A stretch of DNA of 64,000 nt from NCBI GenBank assembly GCA_963751955.1, contig CAVVWM010000001.1, positions 1 through 64,000 on the forward strand. The letters are read 5' to 3'. Below are positions 17,152-25,431 of the stretch, in pieces. The position numbers were made by a program, and so were the translations under genes. Origin of the DNA: JABDIY01 sp963751955. GTDB taxonomy: Bacteria > Actinomycetota > Acidimicrobiia > Acidimicrobiales > SZUA-35. The notes under the pieces are model-generated. The model ran no database searches, was not told the DNA's origin, and saw only the letters and a program-made list of their open reading frames with translations. The stretch's first letter is position 1. Every line of letters begins with the position of its first letter.

Positions 17152-17206
17152 AACGACAAGATCGTCAATGCCTTAACGATCGGACGAATCACTTGATTTG
17201 GTCGGC

Positions 17207-17212
17207 TAGTGT
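17207..17212 (+). promoter_or_regulatory. -10 box of the PaaI-type gene (leaderless start)
   Basis: TAGTGT ends 6 nt before GTG 17219. This spacing favours GTG 17219 over the adjacent GTG 17216. Confidence 0.55.
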
Positions 17213-17218
17213 TGGGTG

Positions 17219-17613
17219 GTGACCAAACCCATTTGGCCCGCAGAGCCGGTAGAGGCACTGCTCGGAATCGAGCCTGTCGTACAGACCGACACCGGGGCAA
17301 CTGTCGAACTCACCGTCGTTGAAGGACATACCAATGATCACGGCATTTGCCATGGTGGCATCATCTTCCTGCTGGCCGACGCAGCAATGGGTCGCGCCAG
17401 CAACACGACGGTCAGTTCTTTGGCCAGTCATGCCGAGGTCGATTTTCGAGCGCCGTACCGCAAGGGTCGCGGTTGCGTGCCACCGCCGAGTTGCGGCGCC
17501 ATCGGAAGAAGCTTCGGATCTGGGATGTTTCGGTAGCGATCGTGGAGTCGGATGGCTCGGCGGAAATCATTGCGGAGTTCCGGGGCAGAACGATTCAGCT
17601 TTCGAGCGACTGA
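17219..17613 (+). CDS. paaI: PaaI-type hotdog thioesterase (one frame change)
   Basis: A hotdog-fold protein of about 131 residues. The first frame holds VELTVVEGHTNDHGICHGGI and IFLLADAAMGRASN, with the H-G-G and D residues typical of PaaI acyl-CoA thioesterases, then ASHAEVDFRAPYRKG. Near 17465 the frame changes by one base and goes on through RLRATAEL to SDGSAEIIAEFRGRTI and the stop at 17613. PaaI hydrolyses hydroxyphenylacetyl-CoA intermediates that stall the pathway, which fits its place opposite paaK. The frame change is probably a sequence error. The MarR gene starts 2 nt after the stop. Confidence 0.85.
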
Positions 17614-17615
17614 CC

Positions 17616-18092
17616 GTGGACTCATTTGAGGAACAAGCCCGAGGGAGACTTGCAGACGTCGAAGGAACCGACGTCGAATCCTTCAGTGCATCGTTCTTGC
17701 TGTTTCGCCTCGCAACCCAGTACCTGAGTTTCCTCGAGAGCACGGTCCACCGGCCGCGTGGCCTGTCGACTGCCGGTTTCAGAGTTCTGTTCACCGTGTG
17801 GGTCTACGACGAACTGGAGCCTCGCCAAATCGCTCGGCTCTCCGGTGTTTCAACCGCCGCGGTCTCGGGTGTGCTTGGAACGCTTGAATCGAAGGGGCTG
17901 GTCGACAAACGACGCGATGGGACCGACCGGCGTCTCGTTCGGGTGAGGTTGAGCTCGGTGGGTGCGGACGTGCTGGCCGAGACCTATAGCGCCCAGAACC
18001 TCGTTGAACGCGAAGTGTTTGCCGAACTCGAAGGACTCGAGGAGTTCTCAGGCCAGATGCGCACGATCTTGGCCATGCTGACCGACCGCTGA
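17616..18092 (+). CDS. MarR family transcriptional regulator
   Basis: 158 residues from GTG 17616. The winged helix is seen as GFRVLFTVWVYDELEPRQIA, RLSGVSTAAVSGVLGTLESK and GLVDKRRDGTDRRLVRVRLS, with the basic wing. The tail has a dimerisation helix. It sits 2 nt after the thioesterase gene and is divergent from paaK, so the likely target is the paa intergenic region with phenylacetyl-CoA or a similar aromatic ligand as effector. That target is inferred from position; PaaR in other Actinobacteria is usually TetR or GntR type. Confidence 0.88.
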   Translation: MDSFEEQARGRLADVEGTDVESFSASFLLFRLATQYLSFLESTVHRPRGLSTAGFRVLFTVWVYDELEPRQIARLSGVSTAAVSGVLGTLESKGLVDKRRDGTDRRLVRVRLSSVGADVLAETYSAQNLVEREVFAELEGLEEFSGQMRTILAMLTDR

Positions 18093-18113
18093 GACGCAAG
18101 AGGACGGTGAAAT

Positions 18114-19772
18114 CTAGAGGGTCTTGGCCAGCGGAGTCTGTGCGGAGGCGACAGCGAGATGATCCAGGAGCCAACAGGCTGTGTCGAACTCGAGGTCGGG
18201 GAGCGTGACCAAACCCAAGAGGCCCATGCCCGCAGTCCCAACCTGAACACTGGCCAGGCCTAGGCGACGCTGGAAGAAGCTCTGATGCAGCCGGAGAATC
18301 TGGAGTTTCTCCTTGCGGACCAGGATCAACCGCTCTCCGATCACCCCTGTGCGAAAGAGAAACTGCTCCGAACCGACGGCCCACCCCAAACGAAGTGCCC
18401 TTCGTTTGGAATAGAGAATGGCGGTCGAGGCGTAGGCAATGAAGGCGAGTGCGGACAACGAGAGCACCAGGGTGCGATTGTCGACCGGGGCCGCTAGGAA
18501 CAGCGCTCCGAGTGCTACCACCAAGGGAACTCCGCCGAAGGTGAAGCGAACCAGCGAGCGTCTCTCGGTCAGCGGACTAACCCGATTGAGGTCCGCCTCA
18601 CTCAACTCGACATCGCCGAGGGCATCGGAGGCAAAAAATGGCCAGGTGTCTTTGGCAACCGCGGGGGCAAGGTAGTTGACGCTGGCGCTACCGCTTTCGA
18701 CATCGGCGGTCTCGAACCGTATCGCCTCGAGGCCAAGCTTCTGGGCGAGCACATGGCGGTTCACTTCGATAAGTTGCAGGCGCTCGCGGCGGGCATTCAC
18801 CTGGACCTCGGTGAGCAGCCCTGTCTTGATTCGAAGTCGGTCTGGATCACTCCACAATCGGAATCCGCCCAGGGCAAGAACCGGGGCAGCCGCAGCGAGA
18901 AAACCGGCCGCAATCGGACCGAGAATGAAGATTCCGCTGCTCCACGACATCTCGTCGGTCACGTCGCGTGTTGCGTCGGGCAAGCTCAGCGCAACCGCTG
19001 CCACGATGAGAACAACTATCACGCCGCCGATCGGCCCGCTGGAAGTAACGGCCCGAAGTTTCAGCAGATCAACCAGATCGAGAGTGTGGATGGGGTCATC
19101 TACAAAGGCGCTCGTACCTGTAGGAGCAGCCATCCCGTCCCCAGTCGGCTGGGAGTCGGCCGTTGTCCCACCCAACGCCGTGGCCGGTTCGCGAGCATCG
19201 CGCCGAAGAAGGGTCATCAATGCCTCGGCATCCTCCACCGAGAGCAGTCGCAGACTGATGTCACCGCCCTGCGACGCGTCGCTGACGGTGAGCTCCATCA
19301 ATCCGGTGGCACGGGCTATCAAACCGGCCGAGGTGGACAGGTTCTGGATGTTGCGGCGCGGCAGGACCTGCTTGTTGCGCCGCAGAACCCCATAATTATG
19401 CAGCAAGGCGTCGTCGGTCAGCGCGTAGCGAGTGGAGTAGTAACGGGCCACGGCGAACCCCACCGGCGCAAGGATCGCCAGAGCAGGAAGGGCCTCAGTT
19501 ATCAGCGCTCCGTCCGAGCCTCCCTGAGCCAGGATGAAGACGATCGGAAAGATGAGGTCTCGAACCGACGAGACGAACTCGATGAGGAGCGTGTAGGGGT
19601 GCGGGCGTTTCCATTCGATTTCGCCGCCGAGCGGCGCGGTGGGCGGCGTGGGTGTTGGTACCGGGCTGGGTGGCGGAACCGGGTTGGGTGGCGGAACCGG
19701 GTTGGGTGGCGGAACCGGGCTGGGTGGCGTTGCCGGGCTGGGTGGCGTTGCCGGTGGCGGCTGATCAGGCAT
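18114..19772 (-). CDS. Membrane protein with repeated bacterial PH domains (YdbT-like)
   Basis: 552 residues from ATG 19772; GTG 19778 is an alternative. The first 45 residues are a proline-rich low-complexity tail encoded by an 18-bp repeat. Then come hydrophobic pairs separated by PH-like (bPH2) units: STRYALTDDALLHNYGVLRR with NKQVLPRRNIQNLSTSAGLI, a second unit around LRIKTGLLTEVQVNARRERL, and a third around GVIGERLILVRKEKLQILRL. This is the YdbT architecture known from Bacillus, encoded next to its smaller YdbS-type partner. Its function is poorly known; the YdbST pair gives resistance to some bacteriocins in Bacillus. It converges on the MarR gene with 21 bases between. Confidence 0.82.
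   Translation of the reverse strand: MPDQPPPATPPSPATPPSPVPPPNPVPPPNPVPPPSPVPTPTPPTAPLGGEIEWKRPHPYTLLIEFVSSVRDLIFPIVFILAQGGSDGALITEALPALAILAPVGFAVARYYSTRYALTDDALLHNYGVLRRNKQVLPRRNIQNLSTSAGLIARATGLMELTVSDASQGGDISLRLLSVEDAEALMTLLRRDAREPATALGGTTADSQPTGDGMAAPTGTSAFVDDPIHTLDLVDLLKLRAVTSSGPIGGVIVVLIVAAVALSLPDATRDVTDEMSWSSGIFILGPIAAGFLAAAAPVLALGGFRLWSDPDRLRIKTGLLTEVQVNARRERLQLIEVNRHVLAQKLGLEAIRFETADVESGSASVNYLAPAVAKDTWPFFASDALGDVELSEADLNRVSPLTERRSLVRFTFGGVPLVVALGALFLAAPVDNRTLVLSLSALAFIAYASTAILYSKRRALRLGWAVGSEQFLFRTGVIGERLILVRKEKLQILRLHQSFFQRRLGLASVQVGTAGMGLLGLVTLPDLEFDTACWLLDHLAVASAQTPLAKTL
19660..19757 (-). repeat. 18-bp tandem repeat coding for a Pro-rich tail
   Basis: Five near-perfect copies of an 18-bp unit (ACCGGGTTGGGTGGCGGA on the plus strand) start at 19660, 19678, 19696, 19714 and 19732. 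Since 18 is a multiple of 3, the repeats encode a P-P-x-P-V-P type hexapeptide at the N-terminus of the PH-domain protein. Copy number may vary between strains. Confidence 0.85.
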
Positions 19773-20240
19773 GTACACCCTGGCCGAGCTGAGATCGAAT
19801 TTCCTCCACCGTGCTCGTTGCGAGATGTGGGATCGTGAGATTTGGCGCTCCGGCTCCCGCGGTGTGAACGGTGATCGTCTCCAGGTCGAGCATCCGGTCG
19901 ATGGGACCGCTGTTGGTCGTGACCGTTTGAATCCGGTTCCGAGGAATCACTACTCGGTGGTGGCCCACGACCCCATGTTTGGCTTCGATCCAACGGTCCC
20001 CGATCTGCCACCCCCAATTGCGGAACTTGACTCGGCCCACCAGTAGCCGATGCCGGCGCCGATAATGACCGGGAGTGCAGCCACCGAGTAAAGCCAGTTC
20101 GGCGGGCCGAACGCAACCAGAGTTCCACCAATGATGGAGCCAAACATCAGCCCCATGAATCCGCCGGTGAGTACACCTCCGGCCCTCCAGAGTTTCTGCA
20201 CGCTGTCAGGTAGCCGCTGCACTCGAAGGAGTCTACTCAC
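19765..20240 (-). CDS. Small PH-domain membrane protein (YdbS-like), one frame change
   Basis: GTG 20240 begins a frame with two membrane helices (GGFMGLMFGSIIGGTLVAFG and WLYSVAALPVIIGAGIGYWW). One base change near 20040, at a GGTGGG run, moves into the frame GRVKFRNWGWQIGDRWIEAK, VVGHHRVVIPRNRIQTVTTN and LDLETITVHTAGAGAPNLTI, a clear YdbS-type PH domain, ending at 19765. Joined, it is about 158 residues, the normal YdbS size. It overlaps the start of the YdbT-like gene, so the pair is coupled. The shift is likely a sequence error. Confidence 0.8.
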
Positions 20241-20369
20241 CCAGCGCGACAGCTCTGTTCGCGTCGGGAACGAGACAGCTTGAACCCCGGTGCCAACGAT
20301 CCGGAGGAGTCAGATGTCGATTGCGTTCGCACGTAGTTGGGCAGTCGCCCCGACCGGGATCGTCGCTCG

Positions 20370-20375
20370 TAGACT
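20370..20375 (+). promoter_or_regulatory. -10 box of the ABC-F gene (leaderless start)
   Basis: TAGACT ends 6 nt before GTG 20382, with no ribosome site in between. The same hexamer and a similar TTGAT follow-on sequence occur before alaS. Confidence 0.6.
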
Positions 20376-20381
20376 TGATCG

Positions 20382-22310
20382 GTGCTGACCGTATCTGGAT
20401 TGAAAAAGGAGCACGGAAACAGGCTGCTTTTTCAGGACGTCACCTTCGAACTCAGGCCCGGCCGCCGCATGGCACTCGTCGGGGGAAACGGCGTGGGAAA
20501 GACCACGTTGCTCGAGATCGTCGTCGGACTCCAAGAGGCCGACTCTGGTGCCTTGCACAAGCCCAGCGATTACACGATCGGCTATCTGCCACAAGAACTC
20601 ATCGAGTCCTGGACCGGAACGGTGCTCGACGAGGTTCTCGGCGGCGCCGATCATCTGCGCCAGATGGAGAATGAGCTCGCCGCAGTAGGGGAGTCGCTGG
20701 TGGAAACAGACCACCCAAACCACGACGAACGACTCGAGCGATTCGGTCTGCTGCAAAGTCGATTCGAGCAGATGGGTGGATACCAAATCGAATCCGAGGC
20801 CCGACGTATTCTCGGTGGTCTTGGTTTCACCACTGCTGCCATGGACCGCCCTCTGGCCGAGCTCTCTGGCGGTTGGCAGATGCGAGCGGCGCTAGCCCGA
20901 CTACTGCTGCAGAAACCTGATGTTCTTGTCCTCGACGAGCCCACCAACCATCTGGATGTAGACAGTGTCGGCTGGCTTGAAGAGCAGCTGAACGTCGTTC
21001 CCAGGTTCGGTACTGTTCGTCAGTCACGATCGCGACTTCATCGATGCGGTGGCTGAACGGGTCGTCGAGATGGCCTGGGGTACAGCAACTGAGTACGTCG
21101 GCGGTTTCGTCGAGTTTGTCGTCCAACGCGAGGATCGCCTAGCCCAGGCCGAGGCCAAGGCGGCACAACAAGCGCGTCAACGTGCCCATGCCGAAAAATT
21201 CATCGAGCGATTCCGCTACAAGGCGACCAAGGCTCGCCAGGTACAAAGCCGCATCAAAGCTCTCGAGAAGCTGGAACAGATCGAAGTACCCAAGGATGCC
21301 GAGCTGAAACTCCGATTTGCCTATCCCGAGCCGCGCCGGTCCTCACGTGTCGTCATCGACATCGACTCAGCCGATTTCGGATATGACGACGAGCCGTCGG
21401 TTGTCAGCAATGTGAATGTTGTGGTCGAGCGAGGCCAGAAGCTTGCGCTGATAGGACCGAATGGAGCGGGCAAGTCGACGATTCTCAAAGCAGTACTGGG
21501 AACCTTGAAGCCTCGGAGCGGTTCGGTGACGATCGGGAACAACGTCGACGTCGCCTGATTTCGCTCAGCACCAAGTGGATGCGCTCTGATCTATCACTGA
21601 CGGTCGAGCGTGAGTTCCGGCATTCGGTCGGCGAGGGACTGGACAGCAAACGCAGCGTGCGGTCTGTTCTCGGCTCGTTCGGCTTCAGAGGGGACGCGGT
21701 GGAACGCCAAGTTGCTCAGCTGTCCGGCGGCGAGCGCACGCGGCTCGCCTTGGCCGAGACGATGTGTAATCCGGTCAATCTCTTGATTCTCGACGAGCCC
21801 ACCAACCACCTCGACCTTCCGAGCTGCGATGTTCTCGAGGATGCGCTGCGCATGTATCCGGGCACCGTGTTGCTGGTCAGCCACGACCGTCATCTGATCC
21901 GGAACGTTGCACAACAGGTGTTGGAGGTTCGTGATGGCCGAGCCGTATTCCATAGCGACGTGGAGGAACACCTCTTTGGACATCAACCAGTCAAGAAGGC
22001 GCAAGCCAAGAAGAAATCGGTTCCCGAGTCCACCCCACGCGGGCCTGCAATCCCTGAACCCACGTCGTCCGCTCGAAGCAACTTGTCGGGAAATGAGCAG
22101 CGACAGTTGCGGAAGAGGGTCGAGAAGCTCGAGGCCTCCGTGCATCGACTCGAAGACGAGCTTTCCACTGTGCAGGCCCGGCTCGCTGACCCCGATGTGT
22201 ACGCCGACAACGATCTGATGCACCAACTCATCGACAAAAACGACACCCTCGAGCGTCGGCTTCAGCGAACGATGAGCGAGTGGGAGCAAGCCCACGAAAA
22301 GCTCGGCTGA
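20382..22310 (+). pseudogene. ABC-F family ATPase, at least three frame changes
   Basis: Two ABC cassettes in one protein without membrane segments, the ABC-F layout (Uup/EttA relatives that act on ribosomes). Cassette 1: Walker A ALVGGNGVGKTTLLEIV, signature AELSGGWQMRAALARLLL, Walker B VLVLDEPTNHLDVDSVGWLE. Cassette 2: LALIGPNGAGKSTILKAVLG, QLSGGERTRLALAETM, LLILDEPTNHLDLPS and LLVSHDRHLIRNVAQQVLEV. A charged linker with coiled-coil character lies between them, and a C-terminal coiled coil follows. Frame changes occur near 21000, 21558 and 21588. The fit of the pieces suggests sequence error rather than decay. GTG 20382 is favoured by the leaderless promoter. Confidence 0.85.
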
Positions 22311-22343
22311 GGGCTGGACATCGAGCCGGAGGCTCACCGAAGG

Positions 22344-24896
22344 CTAACGAGACAGATGCATCGCATTCATGATGAAGCCCGAATGGGACGCAGCGGTTGG
22401 CAGGTTGCCGAGTGCACGACGATCCTTCGGGTCGACCTGAGCGCTGAACAGTCCGGTGGGACCAGCGTCCTGAGCTAGGCGATCGAGGAGCTCCTCGGCT
22501 TCCTCGTTCCTGCCGATCAGTAGCAGCGCATCGATCAGCATGGACGTTGCGAGGTGCACACCGTGTCGGCGGCCGGGCAGACCGTCATCGCAATGGGAGT
22601 TGTAGACAGTCCCGTCGGTCACCAGCTCGCGGCGGACTGCTTCGACCGTTGCTATGAACCGAGGATCATCTGGAGCGAGCAGCCCGCTGAGTCCCACCGC
22701 AAGAGCACCGACGTCGAGTTCGGTGCTGCCGTAGTATGCGGTAAAAGACTGACGTTGTTCGTTCCACCCCCGCTCCAGCACATCGGCCGCGATTTCTTTG
22801 CGGAGGGCCTTCCATGTGGTCGGCACTCGGTCGCAGAACTCTCTGGAAATCCGTATTCCTCTGTCGACAGCCAGCCAGCAGTACACCTTTGAATGAACGT
22901 AGTGCTCGGGATGGGTTCGGCTTTCCCAGATCCCGTGATCGGGTTCGCCCCATCGATGGGCCACCGACACCACCAGATTCTCCACGAGCCGCCAGTCTGA
23001 GATGCTCAGCTTCACGCGTTGGTCCTTGATTGCGTTGATTACTTGCAGCAGATGCCCGTACAGATCCAGCTGCACCTGCATGTCAGCCGCATTGCCGACC
23101 CGTACCGGACGGGACCCGCCGTAGCCGGGAAGGCCAGTGATCTCGGCTTCGGGCGGCAAGTGGCGCCCGGTAACCAGGTAGATCGGTGAAAGGCGATCTG
23201 TCTCGGGGCGGACATCGAAAACACCTTTCAGCCAATCGATGAAACGCCTGGCCTCGCCAGTGGATCCAAGCTCCAACAGCGCAAGGCTGGAGAGCGCTGC
23301 ATCGCGAAGCCGACTATGTCGCATATCCCAGTTTCTAACTCCGCCCAAATACTCCGGAAGGCTAGTAGTTGCAGCTGAGACTATCGCTCCGGTTGGACCG
23401 TGCTGAAGGGCTTGCAGAATCACTGCGCTGCGTTCAACCTGCTCGGCATATTTCGTTGCCCGGCGGAGCCGGTCGCTACGGTCAGTCCAGAATTGTTGTG
23501 TGTCGGACTGTCGATCGAATTCGGGGCGAGGATACGCCTCCATCGAATCAGTGCCGGTCCGTAGCTCGAGAATCAGGGATCCCTTCATCAAGTCCACCGT
23601 TGCTCGAGCGGTCTGATGATTGCCCTCATCGGTCACAATCCATTCGCAGCCATCCCAGCCGTCGCCGCTACATCTCAGAACAAGCGGATCAACCGCGCCT
23701 CTGATGCGTACTCCGTTCTCCACGGCTTCCAACGCCGTCGGGATCCGGCCGAAGTCGAGTCGCGGAGCGAAGGTTATGGACACCAGTCCGGTTCCCTCGA
23801 GCGTTCGGACCAGATCGGTGCGGCCGGCGAATTGTCTTGTTCGATTGCCCGATACGTCCATGTAGTCGGTGATCGTGAAGTCCTCGAATCGCGTCTCGAG
23901 GACCATTGAGCCTGCTCGGTACGTCTGGGTCAGTGCCGGCGAGCCGTCGAGGGGTCCGATGGCGAATGATCCTGCCGACGCTCCTCCCAAAAGCTCCGCG
24001 AAGACCGCACCCGAATCGATGCGAGGAACACACATCCAGACCACGCGGCCATTGGGGTCGAGAATGGCGGCAGTCCGTTGGTCCGATAGCAGCGAGTGTT
24101 TTTCGATCGGCGCTAGGCCCGATCCCGTAAGCCAATCGGAACGCAACTCCCACAGCAGAGCCAAGATCCTCGCAACTGTGTCGGGGGAATCAACCCGAAA
24201 ACCAGCGGCAGTTTCGGCCTGGCCCACATGGATCCCCACATCGGGCCCTCTCAGGGTGGCGAAGGCGTCCTCATCGGTGGTGTCATCTCCAAGGAAGAGA
24301 ACCGCAGTGGCCCCGACTTCACCCCTGATCCGCTCGAGTGCGTCGCCTTTGTTGGTGGCCGTGATCGTGAGTTCGACGATGTCGTGCCCGTGCTGGCAGA
24401 ACACGCCGGGCCACGATGCAGGACCCGACTCCAAGGCTGCGATTGCGGTTGCAGCAGCAGGCGGGTCCAAACCTCGCAGATGAAAGGCCAAACCTGCTGG
24501 CTTCTCCTCTACGCGACCGCCGGCATCGCCTGAGATCTGATCGGCAGCCGCGATGAGTTGACTCCGCAGAGCAGCACTTTCAGCATCGAGTTCGAAGGCG
24601 AATCCGACATCGAACTCGCTTCCGTGACTACCGACCAATCGGATTGCCGGGTCCATTGATGTAACCGATCGAAGATCGGAAAGACTTCGACCAGAAATGA
24701 TTGCGGCGAAGGTGTCGTCGGCGCGACCGATGGCTCGAAGGGCCGAGACTGACTCTGGGTTGGCAACAGCGTCGTCGGGATCATCGACCAACAGTGCCAG
24801 CGTCCCGTCGTAGTCGGTTGCAACCAGCAACACCGGCACGGCGGCCAGCCTCCGCAACTCCTCCCCCAGGAGACTCAGGCTGTCGCTTGTCACCAC
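22344..24896 (-). CDS. Trehalose-6-phosphate phosphatase / GH15 hydrolase fusion
   Basis: 850 residues from GTG 24896 (a second GTG follows directly). Residues 1-250 are an OtsB-type HAD phosphatase: VLLVATDYDGTLALLVDD with nucleophile D28 and D30, IISGRSLSDLR, and LFLGDDTTDEDAF. Residues 260-850 are a GH15 (glucoamylase/trehalase) domain: RTAAILDPNGRVVWMCVPRI, RNWDMRHSRLRDAALSSLAL, DHGIWESRTHPEHYVHSK with the probable general acid Glu. At the C-terminus, where GH15 enzymes have S-E-Q or S-E-E as catalytic base, this protein has LFSAQVDPKD, and the usual G-E-E-G-x-F is GRRHG. Such proteins would link trehalose making and breakdown, but this hydrolase half may be inactive. No otsA is in the window. 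Confidence 0.88.
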   Translation of the reverse strand: MVTSDSLSLLGEELRRLAAVPVLLVATDYDGTLALLVDDPDDAVANPESVSALRAIGRADDTFAAIISGRSLSDLRSVTSMDPAIRLVGSHGSEFDVGFAFELDAESAALRSQLIAAADQISGDAGGRVEEKPAGLAFHLRGLDPPAAATAIAALESGPASWPGVFCQHGHDIVELTITATNKGDALERIRGEVGATAVLFLGDDTTDEDAFATLRGPDVGIHVGQAETAAGFRVDSPDTVARILALLWELRSDWLTGSGLAPIEKHSLLSDQRTAAILDPNGRVVWMCVPRIDSGAVFAELLGGASAGSFAIGPLDGSPALTQTYRAGSMVLETRFEDFTITDYMDVSGNRTRQFAGRTDLVRTLEGTGLVSITFAPRLDFGRIPTALEAVENGVRIRGAVDPLVLRCSGDGWDGCEWIVTDEGNHQTARATVDLMKGSLILELRTGTDSMEAYPRPEFDRQSDTQQFWTDRSDRLRRATKYAEQVERSAVILQALQHGPTGAIVSAATTSLPEYLGGVRNWDMRHSRLRDAALSSLALLELGSTGEARRFIDWLKGVFDVRPETDRLSPIYLVTGRHLPPEAEITGLPGYGGSRPVRVGNAADMQVQLDLYGHLLQVINAIKDQRVKLSISDWRLVENLVVSVAHRWGEPDHGIWESRTHPEHYVHSKVYCWLAVDRGIRISREFCDRVPTTWKALRKEIAADVLERGWNEQRQSFTAYYGSTELDVGALAVGLSGLLAPDDPRFIATVEAVRRELVTDGTVYNSHCDDGLPGRRHGVHLATSMLIDALLLIGRNEEAEELLDRLAQDAGPTGLFSAQVDPKDRRALGNLPTAASHSGFIMNAMHLSR

Positions 24897-24910
24897 TACA
24901 TTATTCCGCT

Positions 24911-25342
24911 CGCCTGCGCTCGTTCCTCGCTTCGGGTCGCTCCAATCGCTTCGCTATGGCCACTGGACCCATTTGTGCTGCTTCGTCCCTCCGCAGCCAT
25001 GCGTGTTCGCCTGCGCTCGTTCCTCGCTTCGGGTCGCTCCAATCGCTTCGCTATGGCCACTGGACCCATTTGTGCTGCTTGGTCCCTCCGCAGCCATGCG
25101 TGTTCGCCTGCGCTCGTTCCTCGCTTCGGGTCGCTCCAATCGCTTCGCTATGGCCACTGGACCCATTTGTGCTGCTTCGTCCCTCCGCAGCCATGCGTGT
25201 TCGCCTGCGCTCGTTCCTCGCTTCGGGTCGCTCCAATCGCTTCGCTATGGCCACTGGACCCATTTGGGCTGCTTCGTCCCTCCGCAGCCATGCGTGTTCG
25301 CCTGCGCTCGTTCCTCGCTTCGGGTCGCTCCAATCGCTTCGA
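24911..25342. repeat. 97-bp direct tandem repeat array upstream of alaS
   Basis: Four full copies and about 0.45 of a fifth begin at 24911, 25008, 25105, 25202 and 25299, each starting CGCCTGCGCTCGTTCCTCGC. The copies are nearly identical; visible differences are single bases near 25081 and 25267. The array fills most of the 535-nt gap between the OtsB-GH15 gene (minus) and alaS (plus), the only gene-free stretch over 300 nt in this window. There are no spacers, so it is not CRISPR. Because few stop codons occur, long open frames cross it on both strands, but 97 is not a multiple of 3, so repeated copies would not give a repeated peptide. Confidence 0.97.
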
Positions 25343-25401
25343 GTCGCTGCTCATTCGGTGGCTCGGGCGAGCTGTCCTGCTTGCATGGAATTGGGATCGT
25401 G

Positions 25402-25421
25402 TGGCCACGGAGTGGCCATAG
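25402..25421 (+). promoter_or_regulatory. Inverted repeat over the alaS promoter
   Basis: TGGCCAC (25402-25408) and GTGGCCA (25412-25418) form a palindrome whose right arm, GTGGCCATAG (25412-25421), runs into the -10 box. The right arm is the exact reverse complement of the 10-mer CTATGGCCAC present in each full copy of the upstream 97-bp repeat (24954, 25051, 25148, 25245). Position suggests an operator or a site for RNA/DNA pairing; no regulator is known to me. Confidence 0.5.
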
Positions 25422-25424
25422 ACT
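25419..25424 (+). promoter_or_regulatory. -10 box of alaS (leaderless start)
   Basis: TAGACT ends 7 nt before GTG 25432. No ribosome site is present, so a leaderless message is likely. Confidence 0.6.
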
Positions 25425-25431
25425 TGATTCC

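Noticed and set aside
15958..17196. 412-residue open frame opposite paaK
   Set aside because: Antisense shadow of PaaK with no recognisable domain.
24911..25342. CRISPR array
   Set aside because: The repeats are 97 bp, directly abutting and with no unique spacers; no cas genes are seen.
24973..25431. Open frame that extends alaS upstream through the repeat array
   Set aside because: The frame is open only because the 97-bp repeats lack stops. AlaRS homology begins at GTG 25432, which also has a -10 box at the leaderless spacing.
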